Below, one piece after another: positions 30,746 to 41,282 of a stretch of 64,000 nucleotides of DNA. Source of the stretch: Parelaphostrongylus tenuis (lineage: Eukaryota > Nematoda > Chromadorea > Rhabditida > Metastrongylidae); assembly GCA_019055375.1 (NCBI GenBank), contig JAHQIW010000657.1, positions 1 through 64,000 of the forward strand, given 5' to 3'. Made by a program: the position numbers and the translations under genes. Under the pieces are notes generated by a model. That model was given only the letters and a program-made list of their open reading frames with translations, did no database searches and was not told the DNA's origin. The first letter of the stretch is position 1. Every line of letters begins with the position of its first letter.

Positions 30746-33700
30746 GTAAGTTAAACGAGCAGCACTATCTCTAGTAGCCTTCTTGAAACTTGCGCGAGGT
30801 TCTTGTGTCTTCTTCAACAGCTGAAATGTTGGCAATTTCGTCTTCCTCTGTGCCTAGACGTGCTATACCATATCATATCTAATTATTCTGCCGACATATC
30901 TTATTTATAGTGAAAACCTGTTCCAAAATCAATTCAAATGTCTACCATTCAAAGAAAACCATAGTTTCATTTCTGATGTGGGGAAGCTCACCGGTGTTCT
31001 GTCATACATTATAATAAATGAGCCTTACTCAAACAAGAAAATAAATCAGCAATAAGGTGCCATGTAATTTGTGATATTTGGATGCTCTAAACCTTCTATT
31101 GATCCTTTTCAATAAAAATCCAGGAATGAGTGGAAAATGAAGATGTGTGAATACGATAAATGATTGCGGCACATCTCAGATCTATGCTCCTATTTGAGTA
31201 AGGTTTTCAATCAAAAAGTGACAACGAATTGATAATCTCCTCATATGAGGAATTAAAAAGGTCTATATCTGTTCAGTAAACATTTTAGGTTTCCACCAGG
31301 TTTAGATAATATCACTTGGATAATCAGATATGGCATGATATAGTACGTCTAGGTTTTGTTCCATACTCAGTCAACGCTTTTTAAGGAGACATATCAACTT
31401 CTCAAGCTTTAAAAAGGATTATTTGTGATTCAGTCTTTATTAACCAAGCTGAATTTCATGAAGAGTTATAATTTTGATTTTCTTTCAGTGCAGTCTTCTT
31501 CTTTTCTTCAGTTTAACTACCTTAAGTGCTTTAAGTTTGATGTGAAAGACACCATCATGTAAATGGTAAAATCAATAAGAATACCAAGGATCTTCAGGAA
31601 GAGAGTAAACCACGGCTACCGGAACACTTACTGCTTCGAATTATTGACCGATGCGATGCGATTGAACAGATTCGGCTGAGAGCTGTGTGCACAACGATAA
31701 AGAACCATGTTGATAGACAAATAGAAAAGGTGAGAATCATCGAGGTATCACGGACTTTCAGTGATATTCGTAGCTGATGGTAGCCATGTACAGGAACCAT
31801 ATAGACTTGTGTTACGCTTCAGGTTACCCATCTCACCGTCGAGAAGCGTGACATCGACAACGCCACTGGTGGTGGCTGGTCGCGTCATCGACATGCTCAA
31901 GTGTCGTTGAAAATGACCCTGAATAGCGCTCAAATTGTCGTCGACTCAAAGTATGTACGACTTTGAATCCATCATGGTTCTGTCGACATTGTTCGATCTG
32001 TAGACGATGTACTTCTTCAGGTGGACGTCTCGTGATCTGACAACCGTCGTCGCCGCAATGAGTGTTTATCGGAACACGATTCTCGAGGCGGTGATTGATG
32101 CTCCCATCGCTGAATTAGTAAGTAATATGAATTCGTACACATAAAGGTCAGTACAGGAAATTCACAGTCTTTGTCAAAGCTCTGAGAATTCATTCAATCG
32201 ACTAATCGACGGACGATCGAGCTTTTCTCGACATGGTACTGCCTATAGATTCAAAACCAGTTTATGAGGAATTATGAAATAACTGCTTAATATGCCTATT
32301 AGCAAATAACGCATAGGCCGGTTTCCCGATAATTGACAATAATTCTTCGAACAATAGAGTATGTGAGATGTTGAGAGCACACAGATTTGTAGAACTTTTC
32401 CAAAAGGTTTTGTAAAACGTCCATTTCTTACTTGGAGTCTTGAACTTCTTAAAAACTGGAAAACAGTTAAAAATCTCAAAAGTTTAGATACAGTAGTAGT
32501 TGTAACTTTGAGCGATACATTTGGGAATCACCACTGCTTTTCACTGGATAAAGTCCAGCTTACTTTATGACTTTTGCTTTCGAATTCCGAGATTTAGCCT
32601 AGAAAGTGAGAGGGAGAATGTCTCGTTAACTCAGTGAAATCAGTTTCTTGATAAGGTACGATCAACTGTGTCTTGTGCCTCTATCCAAGACAATCATAAA
32701 TACAATACAGTGACTTTTATTACAACTGATAAGGTTTAATATGAGTTGAGATGTGTCGCTTTAATGTTGAAAGCGGCCATTATTTTTGTACCAAATGCAC
32801 TACAGTATGTAGATGAAATCCCTTGATAAACAAACAGTTCCTCTCTGATCGATCACATATTCATCACAAGCTAAGCAGCTCACTAAGACAGAAGCCCACC
32901 ATTTCCATCAGATCAGCGAAACTTTCAAAATCTTTCTGTCTAGTCGGGCCTCGAAAAATGCTATCATGCTATTGAGTGAAAATGTTTGCAAAAAGATTTC
33001 TGGTCTAAAAGAGACGCTCTGGATGTTTGAAAATCCTGATAATTTTCGAACGTTCTCAATTGTACTGAGAACTAGCTTAGATTTTTTAAGCATTACAGTC
33101 AACTGAACATTTTTTAGTTAGTTGTGTCTCTTTCGGCGCTCGATCTGAATCGATGGTACGCTTTCCAGTGCTATATGAAGGCGATGAATGTCTTTGATGA
33201 GGATATGCATATGGATTGCGATTTTGTAAAACCCGAAAAGGTTGGCTAACAACTGATATGTTTTGATACGGAAGACGAAAATTTCAAAGCAAATGAGGGG
33301 TTATGTTTGAACACCTTTTTTTGTTTGAACACATTGCTCTCACATTGTTACGTCTGCAAGCGGTTTATTTGAATGGTTATGACTTTTGCTAAACGGCTTT
33401 TGAAGGCTACTTTTTTGGAATGAGGGGAATTTCCATCCAAAGCATCAGGTCAAAAGCCATCAGATGATAGGTTAGCGATGAAGTTCAGTTGGCGAAAAAG
33501 TCGGGGTTAAAAGGTCTTCATAATGGCCACTATGCAGTTGATTGCATTCTGGGAAACGCAAAAGTATTTTTTAGGTCTATTGGCCACTTATCCAGCACCT
33601 TACTGTTCGTACCACCGAACAGCAAGCACCACATTTGGCAAGGTATGGTATTTTGTACATTTTAAGATGGTAAACCATGTGTCAGATTAGGTTTTCAAAT

Positions 33701-34397
33701 GAATTACTGACTAGTAGGAGGATGTCTGTACGTATTAATTACTGATATTTTCACTTGACCTGTTCGCTTTCTTGCATTCACAATCCACAATGGTATTTTG
33801 GGGATGGGGTCAAACCATCACCTTGCTTTCTGATAGTCAGCGTCACTAATCACTCTGACACCGCCTTAATTTTTAATTCATTACCATTATTACGCTATCT
33901 GACCTCTTTCTTCTCACTTATTGGGCAGATTTGCAATGGAATTCCTTTCCTCACATCCATCATGCGGGTCTTCAACTTGGTGGTATTCGGCGATTGTTTG
34001 GGCATTTTTCGTTTTCGCCACGTGCGTGAACGTTTTGTTCTGAAATCGTGTAATAGCTGTGCTATGAGGTTGCTGCGTTGATTAGAGGAAGTCAGCTTAT
34101 CTTAGACAACTCTGCTACCGATTTCTCGAGGTGTGAAGAGCTCAGTAGGCTCGCGGCGGAGTATGGTATTCACTTCAATTCGTAGTTGACCATGACCGTT
34201 CGCTAGTGTAGTAAAACAAGTGCATTGAAATCTGAGACACATCTGCCACGCTATTCCTATTATTATAGAGTTATTGACTACGGTGTTAAATGTAACTGGG
34301 TGTTGGATCGTCAAAATCTCTGCCGACTTCGCATAGTTTTCACTGATCTCGATTCAACACCTTCTCGTAAAGTCTCTCGGCACCTATACCATTTCAG
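30635..34397 (+). CDS. F-box domain protein gene (multi-exon, 5' and 3' ends incomplete)
   Basis: Exons at 30635-30745, 31598-31729, 31823-31950, 32021-32117, 33118-33240, 33575-33647, 33929-34021, 34088-34181 and 34269-34397 can be joined in one frame through canonical GT/AG sites. The second exon encodes an F-box-like stretch, PRLPEHLLLRIIDRCDAIEQ then IRLRAVCTTIKNHVDRQIEK, fitting the LP-x-E-L-L-L-x-I...L-R-x-V-C pattern. F-box proteins link substrates to SKP1-CUL1 ubiquitin ligases (established). The rest is leucine-rich with no named domain, for example VTHLTVEK and NLCRLRIVFTDLDSTPSRK. The first five exons are firm. Exons 6 to 8 depend on alternative donor choices. The start codon and terminal exon are not identified. 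Confidence 0.6.
31598..31729 (+). CDS. F-box gene exon b (F-box)
   Basis: Acceptor ATCTTCAG, donor GTGAGA, 44 codons in phase 0. Carries the F-box-like motif from PRLPEHLLLR to VDRQIEK. Confidence 0.68.
31823..31950 (+). CDS. F-box gene exon c
   Basis: Acceptor CGCTTCAG, donor GTATGT, leaving phase 2. Reads VTHLTVEKRDIDNATGGG... to IVVDS. GC-rich relative to its flanks, as expected for coding DNA. Confidence 0.65.
32021..32117 (+). CDS. F-box gene exon d
   Basis: Acceptor TTCTTCAG, donor GTAAGT. One base completes the Lys codon, then WTSRDLTTVVAAMSVYRNTI and LEAVIDAPIAEL, ending in phase 0. Confidence 0.65.
33118..33240 (+). CDS. F-box gene exon e
   Basis: Acceptor ATTTTTTAG, donor GTTGGC, 41 codons in phase 0, LVVSLSALDLNRWYAFQCYM to DFVKPEK. 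Confidence 0.6.
33575..33647 (+). CDS. F-box gene exon f
   Basis: Acceptor ATTTTTTAG. Reads VYWPLIQHLTVRTTEQQAPH then LARY. Two donors are possible: GTATGG at 33643 (phase 2) or GTATTT at 33648 (phase 1). Only the second keeps the best downstream frame open. Confidence 0.5.
33929..34021 (+). CDS. F-box gene exon g (provisional)
   Basis: A long pyrimidine tract ends in GGGCAG at 33923-33928, then the frame LQWNSFPHIHHAGLQLGGIR and RLFGHFSFSP runs to a GTGCGT donor. A competing plus frame is open from 33841 to 34081, so the exon choice is provisional. Confidence 0.38.
34088..34181 (+). CDS. F-box gene exon h (provisional left end)
   Basis: Reads SQLILDNSATDFSRCEELSR then LAAEYGIHFN and ends at a GTAGTT donor in phase 2, which joins exactly to the next exon to make Ser. 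The acceptor (GATTAGAG) is weak. Confidence 0.42.
34269..34397 (+). CDS. F-box gene exon i
   Basis: Acceptor TATTATTATAG, donor GTATGT. Reads VIDYGVKCNWVLDRQNLCRL, RIVFTDLDSTPSRKVSRHLY, HF. Leaves phase 2; the following exon is unresolved. Confidence 0.5.
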
Positions 34398-35340
34398 GTA
34401 TGTCAGTTGAGTATTTCAATGGATGCCCAATATTCCAGTCTTACTTTACTTAAGTGAAACTGTCATCTTCTGAGATTTTAAGCATTGATTTTTTTTGTGC
34501 AGGTGTTGGGCCGGTTCGGCTGGTTTCGATCACCGTTACGAACAACAGCTTGCCAAAACGCAAAGCGTGATGATCTAATGACACAAAACACCCTTGTAAT
34601 ATCGTGGTTCCTTTTTCTCTCCTTATTTCATTTGAGATCACGCTAGCGCTTTATGACAACTGGATTTTCCGCTCATGTTTTACGATCTTTAAACTGCTTG
34701 TTTCACCACGAACGCATAATGAAAAATCGCGTATGTTTAATAATTATCATAATTAGCATCGAAGATGTCTGATTACTCGACTGATTCAAACTCTGAATAA
34801 AATCCATTAATTTATGTAAGCACTAATTCTTGACGTTCATACTTGATGTGTCTTTCATGACATGAGTAAGTAGTATTCTTGCAATTTTCACTTCTGCTAT
34901 AGTTCAACTACAGTAATACCGTATGACGTATGTGTTTCAAAACATGTGTATCTTATATCAAGTGTATCGTGAACACTTTGTCATATCTTGCACTATTTTC
35001 TATCATTTGACATTCATTAGCATTGTATTTTTTGGGTTTTTCAAGTGAAGTTCCGCTCTCGAAAATTATGGCTTTTTTCAAAGTTAGCAGATTACACATT
35101 TTAACCGCAAGGGTTTACGTCAGTGATCGTTGGAGTGTTGGTATTGGGCTGTTCCATGATTTCTATCGCTCAGTTGTTTTACATGATTTATTCTACTTTG
35201 TATCGTATTATTGCCAAAAGGCTGTGGTATGTCGAAGAAAAAATTCAGTAACCCTTGGATACGGCTGTACCATCATCATCGCTATCTAAATAAATTTGGC
35301 TTACTTACACTAATGCCTCGATGGGACACCTCGTACATAG

Positions 35341-35476
35341 CCCAACCCCATATGCTCGGAAGATTATGCTCTCGGTTTTCTGAAATTGGCAGGCCTTACG
35401 CTATTGGGTTTGCTCGACAATAAGCAGAGAATCAATGTCGACGTCTACGGGAAAGAACTCCGTCAGTCGGCCACAG
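35341..35476 (+). CDS. Possible C-terminal exon of the F-box gene
   Basis: The frame PNPICSEDYALGFLKLAGLT, LLGLLDNKQRINVDVYGKEL, RQSAT is leucine-rich and protein-like. Either it reads on to a TAA at 35493 or it is spliced by GTAGTG to an exon after CTTTCTTCAG at 35521, where ENAEPHKAKSTGQE follows in phase. The connection to exon i is not phase-compatible without an intermediate exon. Confidence 0.35.
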
Positions 35477-35599
35477 TAGTGCGAGAAAGCGTCTAATATT
35501 GACTCAATATCGCCTTTCTTCAGGAAAACGCTGAGCCTCACAAAGCAAAGTCGACTGGCCAAGAAACTGAAGTGCACATGATACCACATCCGCCGTATA

Positions 35600-38500
35600 C
35601 CCCTGATATTGTTTATTGCATTCTCATCTTTTCCATGCCCTGAAGCTGCATATGCGGAAGAGAATTATGAAAACTGCAAACCACCTGAAAAGTGGACTTC
35701 ACTGATTTTTTCTTTGAATCTCCAGCCTCATTCTTTGTGAATAAAGGCACCCAGTCTTCAGCCCCGTGCATGGTTGTATGTCGCTGAACATAGTGGTGAT
35801 TATATTACTATAATTGAGATTTTCAAAAAACAACTGAATTACAGTTTAAGAACAACAAGCTGGTGAAGGAGCATTTATGCAGGGTTCATCAAAGCAATAG
35901 ATGCTGGGTGTATATTTCTACATTGTGCTTCAAATTTATTGAAGCTAAGATTTTTAATAAGGATATAACATATTTTGAGCTGTTAGGTCTAGTGCTATAA
36001 AAGGTACCTGTTTCGTCCCATTGAGAATCATCAGTAGCACCCTCCCTCGTTCAGCCGATTCCCTGAGGTTGAATAATCTTCTATGAAGGATTCGACGCCG
36101 AGTAATAAATCTATCCTAGTCGGACGACTATCATTTTGAGCTGGTCTATAAAAAGCGGTCGATAGAAGAGCTAAGATTTTTGTTGACCAAATCTTTTGCT
36201 CCATGTAGAAGTATCGCTGATATTTGATTTACACTCAGTTCAGCGCAACAAAACACCTTTCATCAATGTGGACCATTAATTTCTTTAATGGCCAAAAAAG
36301 TAAGCAAGTGATGCTTCTAGCGCGGCAGTTAATCTTCTTATTCCGGTTTGCGTATGCAAGCTCGTAATTACAAGAAGAAAAAGTTTTAAGTGTTTGTTAT
36401 TCTAAACCTTGGATAGCTACGAGAATCGAAAATTGCTGAGAAAGAGCTCATGTATTGACCTGTATTATCATATTTTGTGCTGTAATAGTAGCTGCAATAG
36501 TAAGTACTTTTCGGTCATAAGGGAATGAGTGAATATTCAATCTTATTTGCTGTATAAGAATTTTTCATAGAAGTGTTAGTGATTATTGGAAAGCCTGAAT
36601 CTCTGGTTTTGAGCCGTCTGTGGCCGGTTTTTTAAAAACCCATTTATAAAGTTGTAAAATTCAAAATAAAATTATGTTTTCCATCGGCCTCGCGCTTTAT
36701 CTTAATCATGCGTATAATTCGCTGGAACCACGAAAAGCATATGAACGTGTAGAGGAAACCTCGCATTATCTGAGCCAATCGTTTTCTATGGAGTTTCTTA
36801 TGAATGTGTGAGAAAAATTTCCAATTAAATAACAAGCTGCTCTTCATGTGTCTAACCCGTCAGGTCATCGATCGATCGCCCACCCCCTACCCGTAGGTTA
36901 GCCGGTAGACAAACTGCCGAATTTGTGAGTTTCGATCTTAATTTCCCTGCTACACTGCAATGAAAGAGTCTTCTGGGAAAATGAGCACAGCGTTGAAATC
37001 ATTAAAAATCACGCTGTCGAACGATCACTAATAGTATAAGGAAAGAATTCTGTCCGGCAAGGTGGAAAACACAAATATTTTCTTTCTTCTACGCACTATC
37101 AAAAGAGCTTTTTCGATAACCATACACATTTTTGAGTTCTTTGGGACTTGTGCGATTAAAAGAATGCTGGAACTCTATGGAAGGAGTTTTGCCTAGCGAA
37201 TATATAAGCAAGGTAAGAAAAAAAAAACGCGTTATCGTGTCAAACATGATATTATTTTAAATTTTACAGCCCTAGGAAAGGGTTTTCCGAAAAAATGCCT
37301 ACGTAGCTGAAAAATTCTCGAACAGAAAATGAAGGCGAATATTTATTTGTTCTTCTATAACCAAAGAGTTCCTTCTTTTCATCAAAAAGAATGAAATTAG
37401 TGGAGTTTTCCTGTAATACATCAAATCTGATAAATCATATCCGATGTGGTGAATCATCTTGAGTAGAGTTAATATCAAAGCCGATGAAAATAGCTAATTT
37501 GAAGTGAATTTTTGGATGGCTGGACGCTATCTGTTTTTTATAATCTACAAAATAAGTGACTAGCACTTATGGTTTAGTGCAAGTGAATATATAGTCACGA
37601 AGTGACAATTGCAGTAGACATGAGTTGATATCCATTCGTAGCGAGTGCGTTGGAAAACTGAGTCAAATAGATGTGACAACGAGATAAAATTAGACGTCGG
37701 ACTCCGAGTGTAAGCAATTACCGTCACAAATTCCGGTGGATGATTGAGCGAATTACTGATGGCGGCGACTGTGTTTTCATTGAAACTGCGATGTGACGAT
37801 ATGTTGTAACATCGCTTTAGATCCTGTTTTTGCCTTCACTTTACCTTCGTTCTATTTTATAGTCTTTATTTTCCACAAAACAACGGATTTTGGTAACAAG
37901 AATATTTCTCAAAAAAAGCGAAAAAACGGTGCAATTTCACGCACAAAGAATAAGTGAAATTCGTTTCAGAGAGATCAACTCTGTAAAACTGGTGAGATCA
38001 ATTATATACAAGGAGCCGTTAATCGCATCCAGAACCTATTGAAATATCAATGTAATAACATTAGCAATGCACTGAGAGCAGTGAAAGTAAACCATGTTCG
38101 CTTTGATGAGTCCAGAAACAATTCTTCTTGCCGTAATTCTGAAAAGAGTGATACCAAGTATTTGTAAATCCAGTTTGAATAAACAATACATGAGGAAGTG
38201 CTTTTGAAAATCTGTAACTAGCATCTCTTCATACCTTAAAGTGACCTCCGTTACGTTTTATCAGAGAACACTGGTTGTAATGGCAAAAATATGTTCAACA
38301 ATCACTTTACTTTTACTTTATTGACATGTATGATCGGTTTTCCTCTTTTTTTTTACTGTGAGAGCCCCACTACTTTGCGCATTCTTCTCATTCGTCTCCT
38401 TGTGTTCAGTGCTTGAATCGAGGATGTTCGCCTCATGAATGTTATTTAACGTTGGTTGGGCAATCTACTTACAATCTCGAGGATAGCCATGCCGAGCCGT

Positions 38501-38665
38501 TCCGTAAGGCGTCCGTTTTTGATTGTCGTAGAGTGCTGGGATCAACATATCACTAGGAACATGACCATCGACCCCGTTCGACAACAATATTTGCGTTAAA
38601 TTCCTCTTCAGAAATAAATGACGTGTATATAACTGATCAATTATTGTTTGGAAGCAATCTATTCC
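35600..38665. other. No gene recognised
   Basis: AT-rich, only short ORFs, probably intergenic between the plus-strand F-box gene and the minus-strand rig-5-like gene. It contains one dispersed repeat core at 37012-37061. Confidence 0.45.
37012..37061 (+). repeat. Dispersed ~50-bp repeat core, copy 3
   Basis: CGCTGTCGAACGATCACTAA, TAG, then GAAAGAATTCTGTCCGGCAA. Nearly identical to 42193-42243. Confidence 0.65.
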
Positions 38666-38863
38666 TCAATGGGGTCGCGTGCTAATCACCACACTACCAG
38701 GCTCTCGCTCTTCTGTCACTTTTTCTGCGACATAAGCTACCGAAGAGTAGGTTTCGCAGATGTGATAGCATATGAAAGATCTCGGCAATGCAGTTGTTAG
38801 CATGCGCTCCCGGTAAGAGCAAAATGCGGACTCAGTTCTTTTCTTAAAATAAGTATATTGCAT
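38666..38863. repeat. Broken tRNA-like repeat pieces
   Basis: The minus strand at about 38670-38705 has TGGTAGTGTGGTGATTAGCA (A-box-like), and the plus strand at 38803-38836 has GCGCTCCCGGTAAGAGCAAA. Both resemble parts of the element at 39070-39143. Confidence 0.45.
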
Positions 38864-39069
38864 ATCACTCAGCTTTTTGGGTGTATAGTAATAACATCAT
38901 AACAGTGATAAAATAAAGTGTTTTAGTGCCTCATATGAATTTGGATATTTCTCCAATACATGTCAATTTAATAGGGCTTAATACCTTTATAAATCATCAA
39001 AAACCCGTCGACAGTTGGTTGTTGAGAGCCTCTGTATTTTATATTGTATGGAGTGATAGCACAGCAAGG

Positions 39070-39143
39070 GCCTCGGTAGTCTAGTGATTAACACGCCGCG
39101 CTCCCCGTAAGGATGAAATGAGAGTTCAACTCCCGTCCGAGGT
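39070..39143 (+). repeat. tRNA-like element (tRNA pseudogene or SINE head)
   Basis: 74 bases with a complementary acceptor-like pair GCCTCGG (39070-39076) and CCGAGG (39137-39142), an A-box-like TAGTCTAGTGATTAACAC and a B-box-like AGTTCAACTCCC. The anticodon arm does not pair properly, so it is unlikely to be a working tRNA. Confidence 0.55.
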
Positions 39144-39285
39144 GTGAAATTTAGGATGCTACTCAGCATTCTAAGTATACGAGATTTTTTTTTGGTCTGC
39201 TTTCAACAACAGTGGGTTACCGGCAATTCTTTTTCTATGAGTTTCAAACAATCTTTTTGAGATTTCCCAATCGTGAGCATTATTT

Positions 39286-39572
39286 TCATAGATAAATATC
39301 GACAGTTACGATGTCTAAGTTGTTTTCATAACGACAAAGTGCAGACGGACACATTAAAATGTGATTAAAACACGTGCCTTCGGCGGAACGGGGTGTGGTT
39401 CGTGTGCGATACGACGACAACGGCGACGACGACGACGACGACAACGACGATGACGACGACAGCGATCGAATCGAGTGCGTGTCGATCATTCTGGCGTGCG
39501 TGATGATGTCGTGATCAGCAGCGTCATCGTCTTTATCTGAATCCTCGTCATCACTGATCACTAAACCAGACC
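39286..39572 (-). CDS. Candidate C-terminal exon of the rig-5-like gene (acidic and Ser-rich)
   Basis: The minus frame is open with SGLVISDDEDSDKDDDAADH followed by a Ser run encoded by TCG repeats. Entered at the TATTGCAG acceptor (39573-39580), it takes two bases to complete a codon, which is exactly what exon 41147-41282 (phase 1) needs. No membrane span or GPI-type hydrophobic tail is visible. The trinucleotide repeat also gives open frames by chance on both strands. Confidence 0.3.
39411..39463 (+). repeat. GAC/CGA trinucleotide microsatellite
   Basis: About 17 imperfect ACG/GAC triplets (with AAC, GGC and ATG interruptions). On the minus strand it encodes the Ser run of the candidate exon. 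Confidence 0.85.
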
Positions 39573-39624
39573 CTGCAATATTCTGTGCGAGCGCATGCAG
39601 TGCGACAACATTGAGGTGGAGCAT

Positions 39625-41146
39625 CTAGCTATTAAAAATGAGGTGAATCGTCAAGAATACACATTAGGTGAATCGTACGGAAATATTGAATCTTTTATCG
39701 AATCAGAAATAGTTCAAGGCCATTTTCAGTTTAATTATTGTTGTTGTACCACTAGTTTAGTAATATTTCATTGAATTCCGCAAAGGATGTGACACAGCAT
39801 TTCCAGACCATCACTGCAGCTTGAGATTAGTCTCGTGAATTATATGGAGAAAGATTTAGCAGTATTAGATTTAGTGGGAATTTCCAATACCCAGGATCGC
39901 ACCCCGTCCTGGTGAGATGAAACTTACTGAGAATTTAGATGGTCCGTCTTCACTAGTTGTGCAGACCCCAGCACATGTTCCAAGTGGCATGTATAATACT
40001 GGTCGTGCATATAATAATCCTTGGTTTCCTGAAGTAATCTTGCAAGGGCGTTTTCAGGTCTTCTCAATCTCGTTTCCAAGGGACGGATTTCGGCGATGGA
40101 TCCTAGGCCGGGCTTCGTACTTATTAATTCAGAGATGATGTTAAGGCGAAATCAAAAGCAGGAATAGGGAAGAAAATCAACCGGCCGCTCACGGATGATG
40201 TGAAGGCCAAAATCCAGTTAGGTGACAAATCATCAAATAGACAACAGCTATTATAACAGAACATTTTGTATGACACCATAATGAAAAAAATCACAACATA
40301 GGGTCAACAATTTGTGAACACCATAACATCTACGTATCACATGTATATCCTCGATACTTCTTTGGAAAAACACTACAAGCTGTATGTGACTGTCATCCAG
40401 TTTTCTATGAAACGGCCTGGTGCACTGCAGTGTTTTACGTCTCATCAGAAACACTAGGAATAAGGAGCCTTATGGAAGAGCGTGACCCTCATGCGTGTTT
40501 AAGCCAATTCGGATCTAAGCAGATCCAGCACAGACATCAGTGTATGAAGACATTACTGATGTGCACTCAAGCGACCCGATGCACCCGACGAGGCATGTAA
40601 TGTGTCAGTCCAAACACACTGTCGCATTGGAGTCAATATCGACCCAGTCATAGTAGTTAGTGATGATTCAAAGAACTAATTTCTTGAGATCGTCGTCCTA
40701 TTTGGTCACGAAATGGGAAGAGGGCTTGAAAAGGCTCAAAAAAGTCTAAAAAGGTTGAAGATTGTCCTGAAGGTCATAGTTTCAGTACTTGCGGACACGA
40801 TAATGTCCGTGCGGTACGTGTTGTATAAAAGAAATGACAGATTGCACACAGCAGCGATGTTCATCTTATCATTGCATCTAAATTTCACGAACTAGATAAG
40901 GAAAAGCTAGGCCTCATAGAGGCGATTCTTGTTTCTGCATGGAAAGAAAATCAGTTTCTGCATCATGTAGATACCAAAAGAGAAAAATGTGCTAATAGGA
41001 AAAGTTACAGAGAAAACGTTCAACGCTCACACTCACCTTCGCGAATAGTGTTTGTGTAGAGATAATTCGACTCGGCTTCTGAAAAAAGACGCTCATTCAG
41101 GGATCACTTGTAACGATCATCAGACTAAACAAACACTTGTATAAAC
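39625..41146. other. No gene recognised; probably the last intron or 3' flank of the rig-5-like gene
   Basis: Short ORFs on both strands lacking domains. No repeat recognised. Confidence 0.4.
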
Positions 41147-41282
41147 CTCGCAAATCAATGTCAGCAAAGTGTATCCCGTTATCGTTTCTAGCTGTACAAC
41201 GATAACTACCATATTGGTGCTTTTCAACTCGTCGAATCTCAAGCACATGTACGCTGTGATACTGACCGGAAACTGTCTGCGA
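41147..41282 (-). CDS. rig-5: rig-5-like exon: Ig3 second half
   Basis: Acceptor ATTATTTTAG, donor GTTTAT. Reads SQTVSGQYHSVHVLEIRRVE, KHQYGSYRCTARNDNGIHFA, DIDLR and leaves phase 1. YRC carries the second disulfide Cys of Ig3. Confidence 0.85.

Noticed and set aside
33755..34081. Plus-strand 108-codon ORF as a single exon of the F-box gene
   Set aside because: A frame is open, but the neighbouring exons fit a different frame in 33929-34181 with matching phases. Kept only as an alternative.
35401..35589. Minus-strand 62-codon ORF
   Set aside because: Protein-like, but the plus strand has an equally good leucine-rich frame in line with nearby plus-strand exons; strand left as plus with low confidence.
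39070..39143. Functional tRNA gene
   Set aside because: The length and acceptor pairing fit, but the anticodon stem does not pair and parts recur as fragments, so it is called a tRNA-like repeat.
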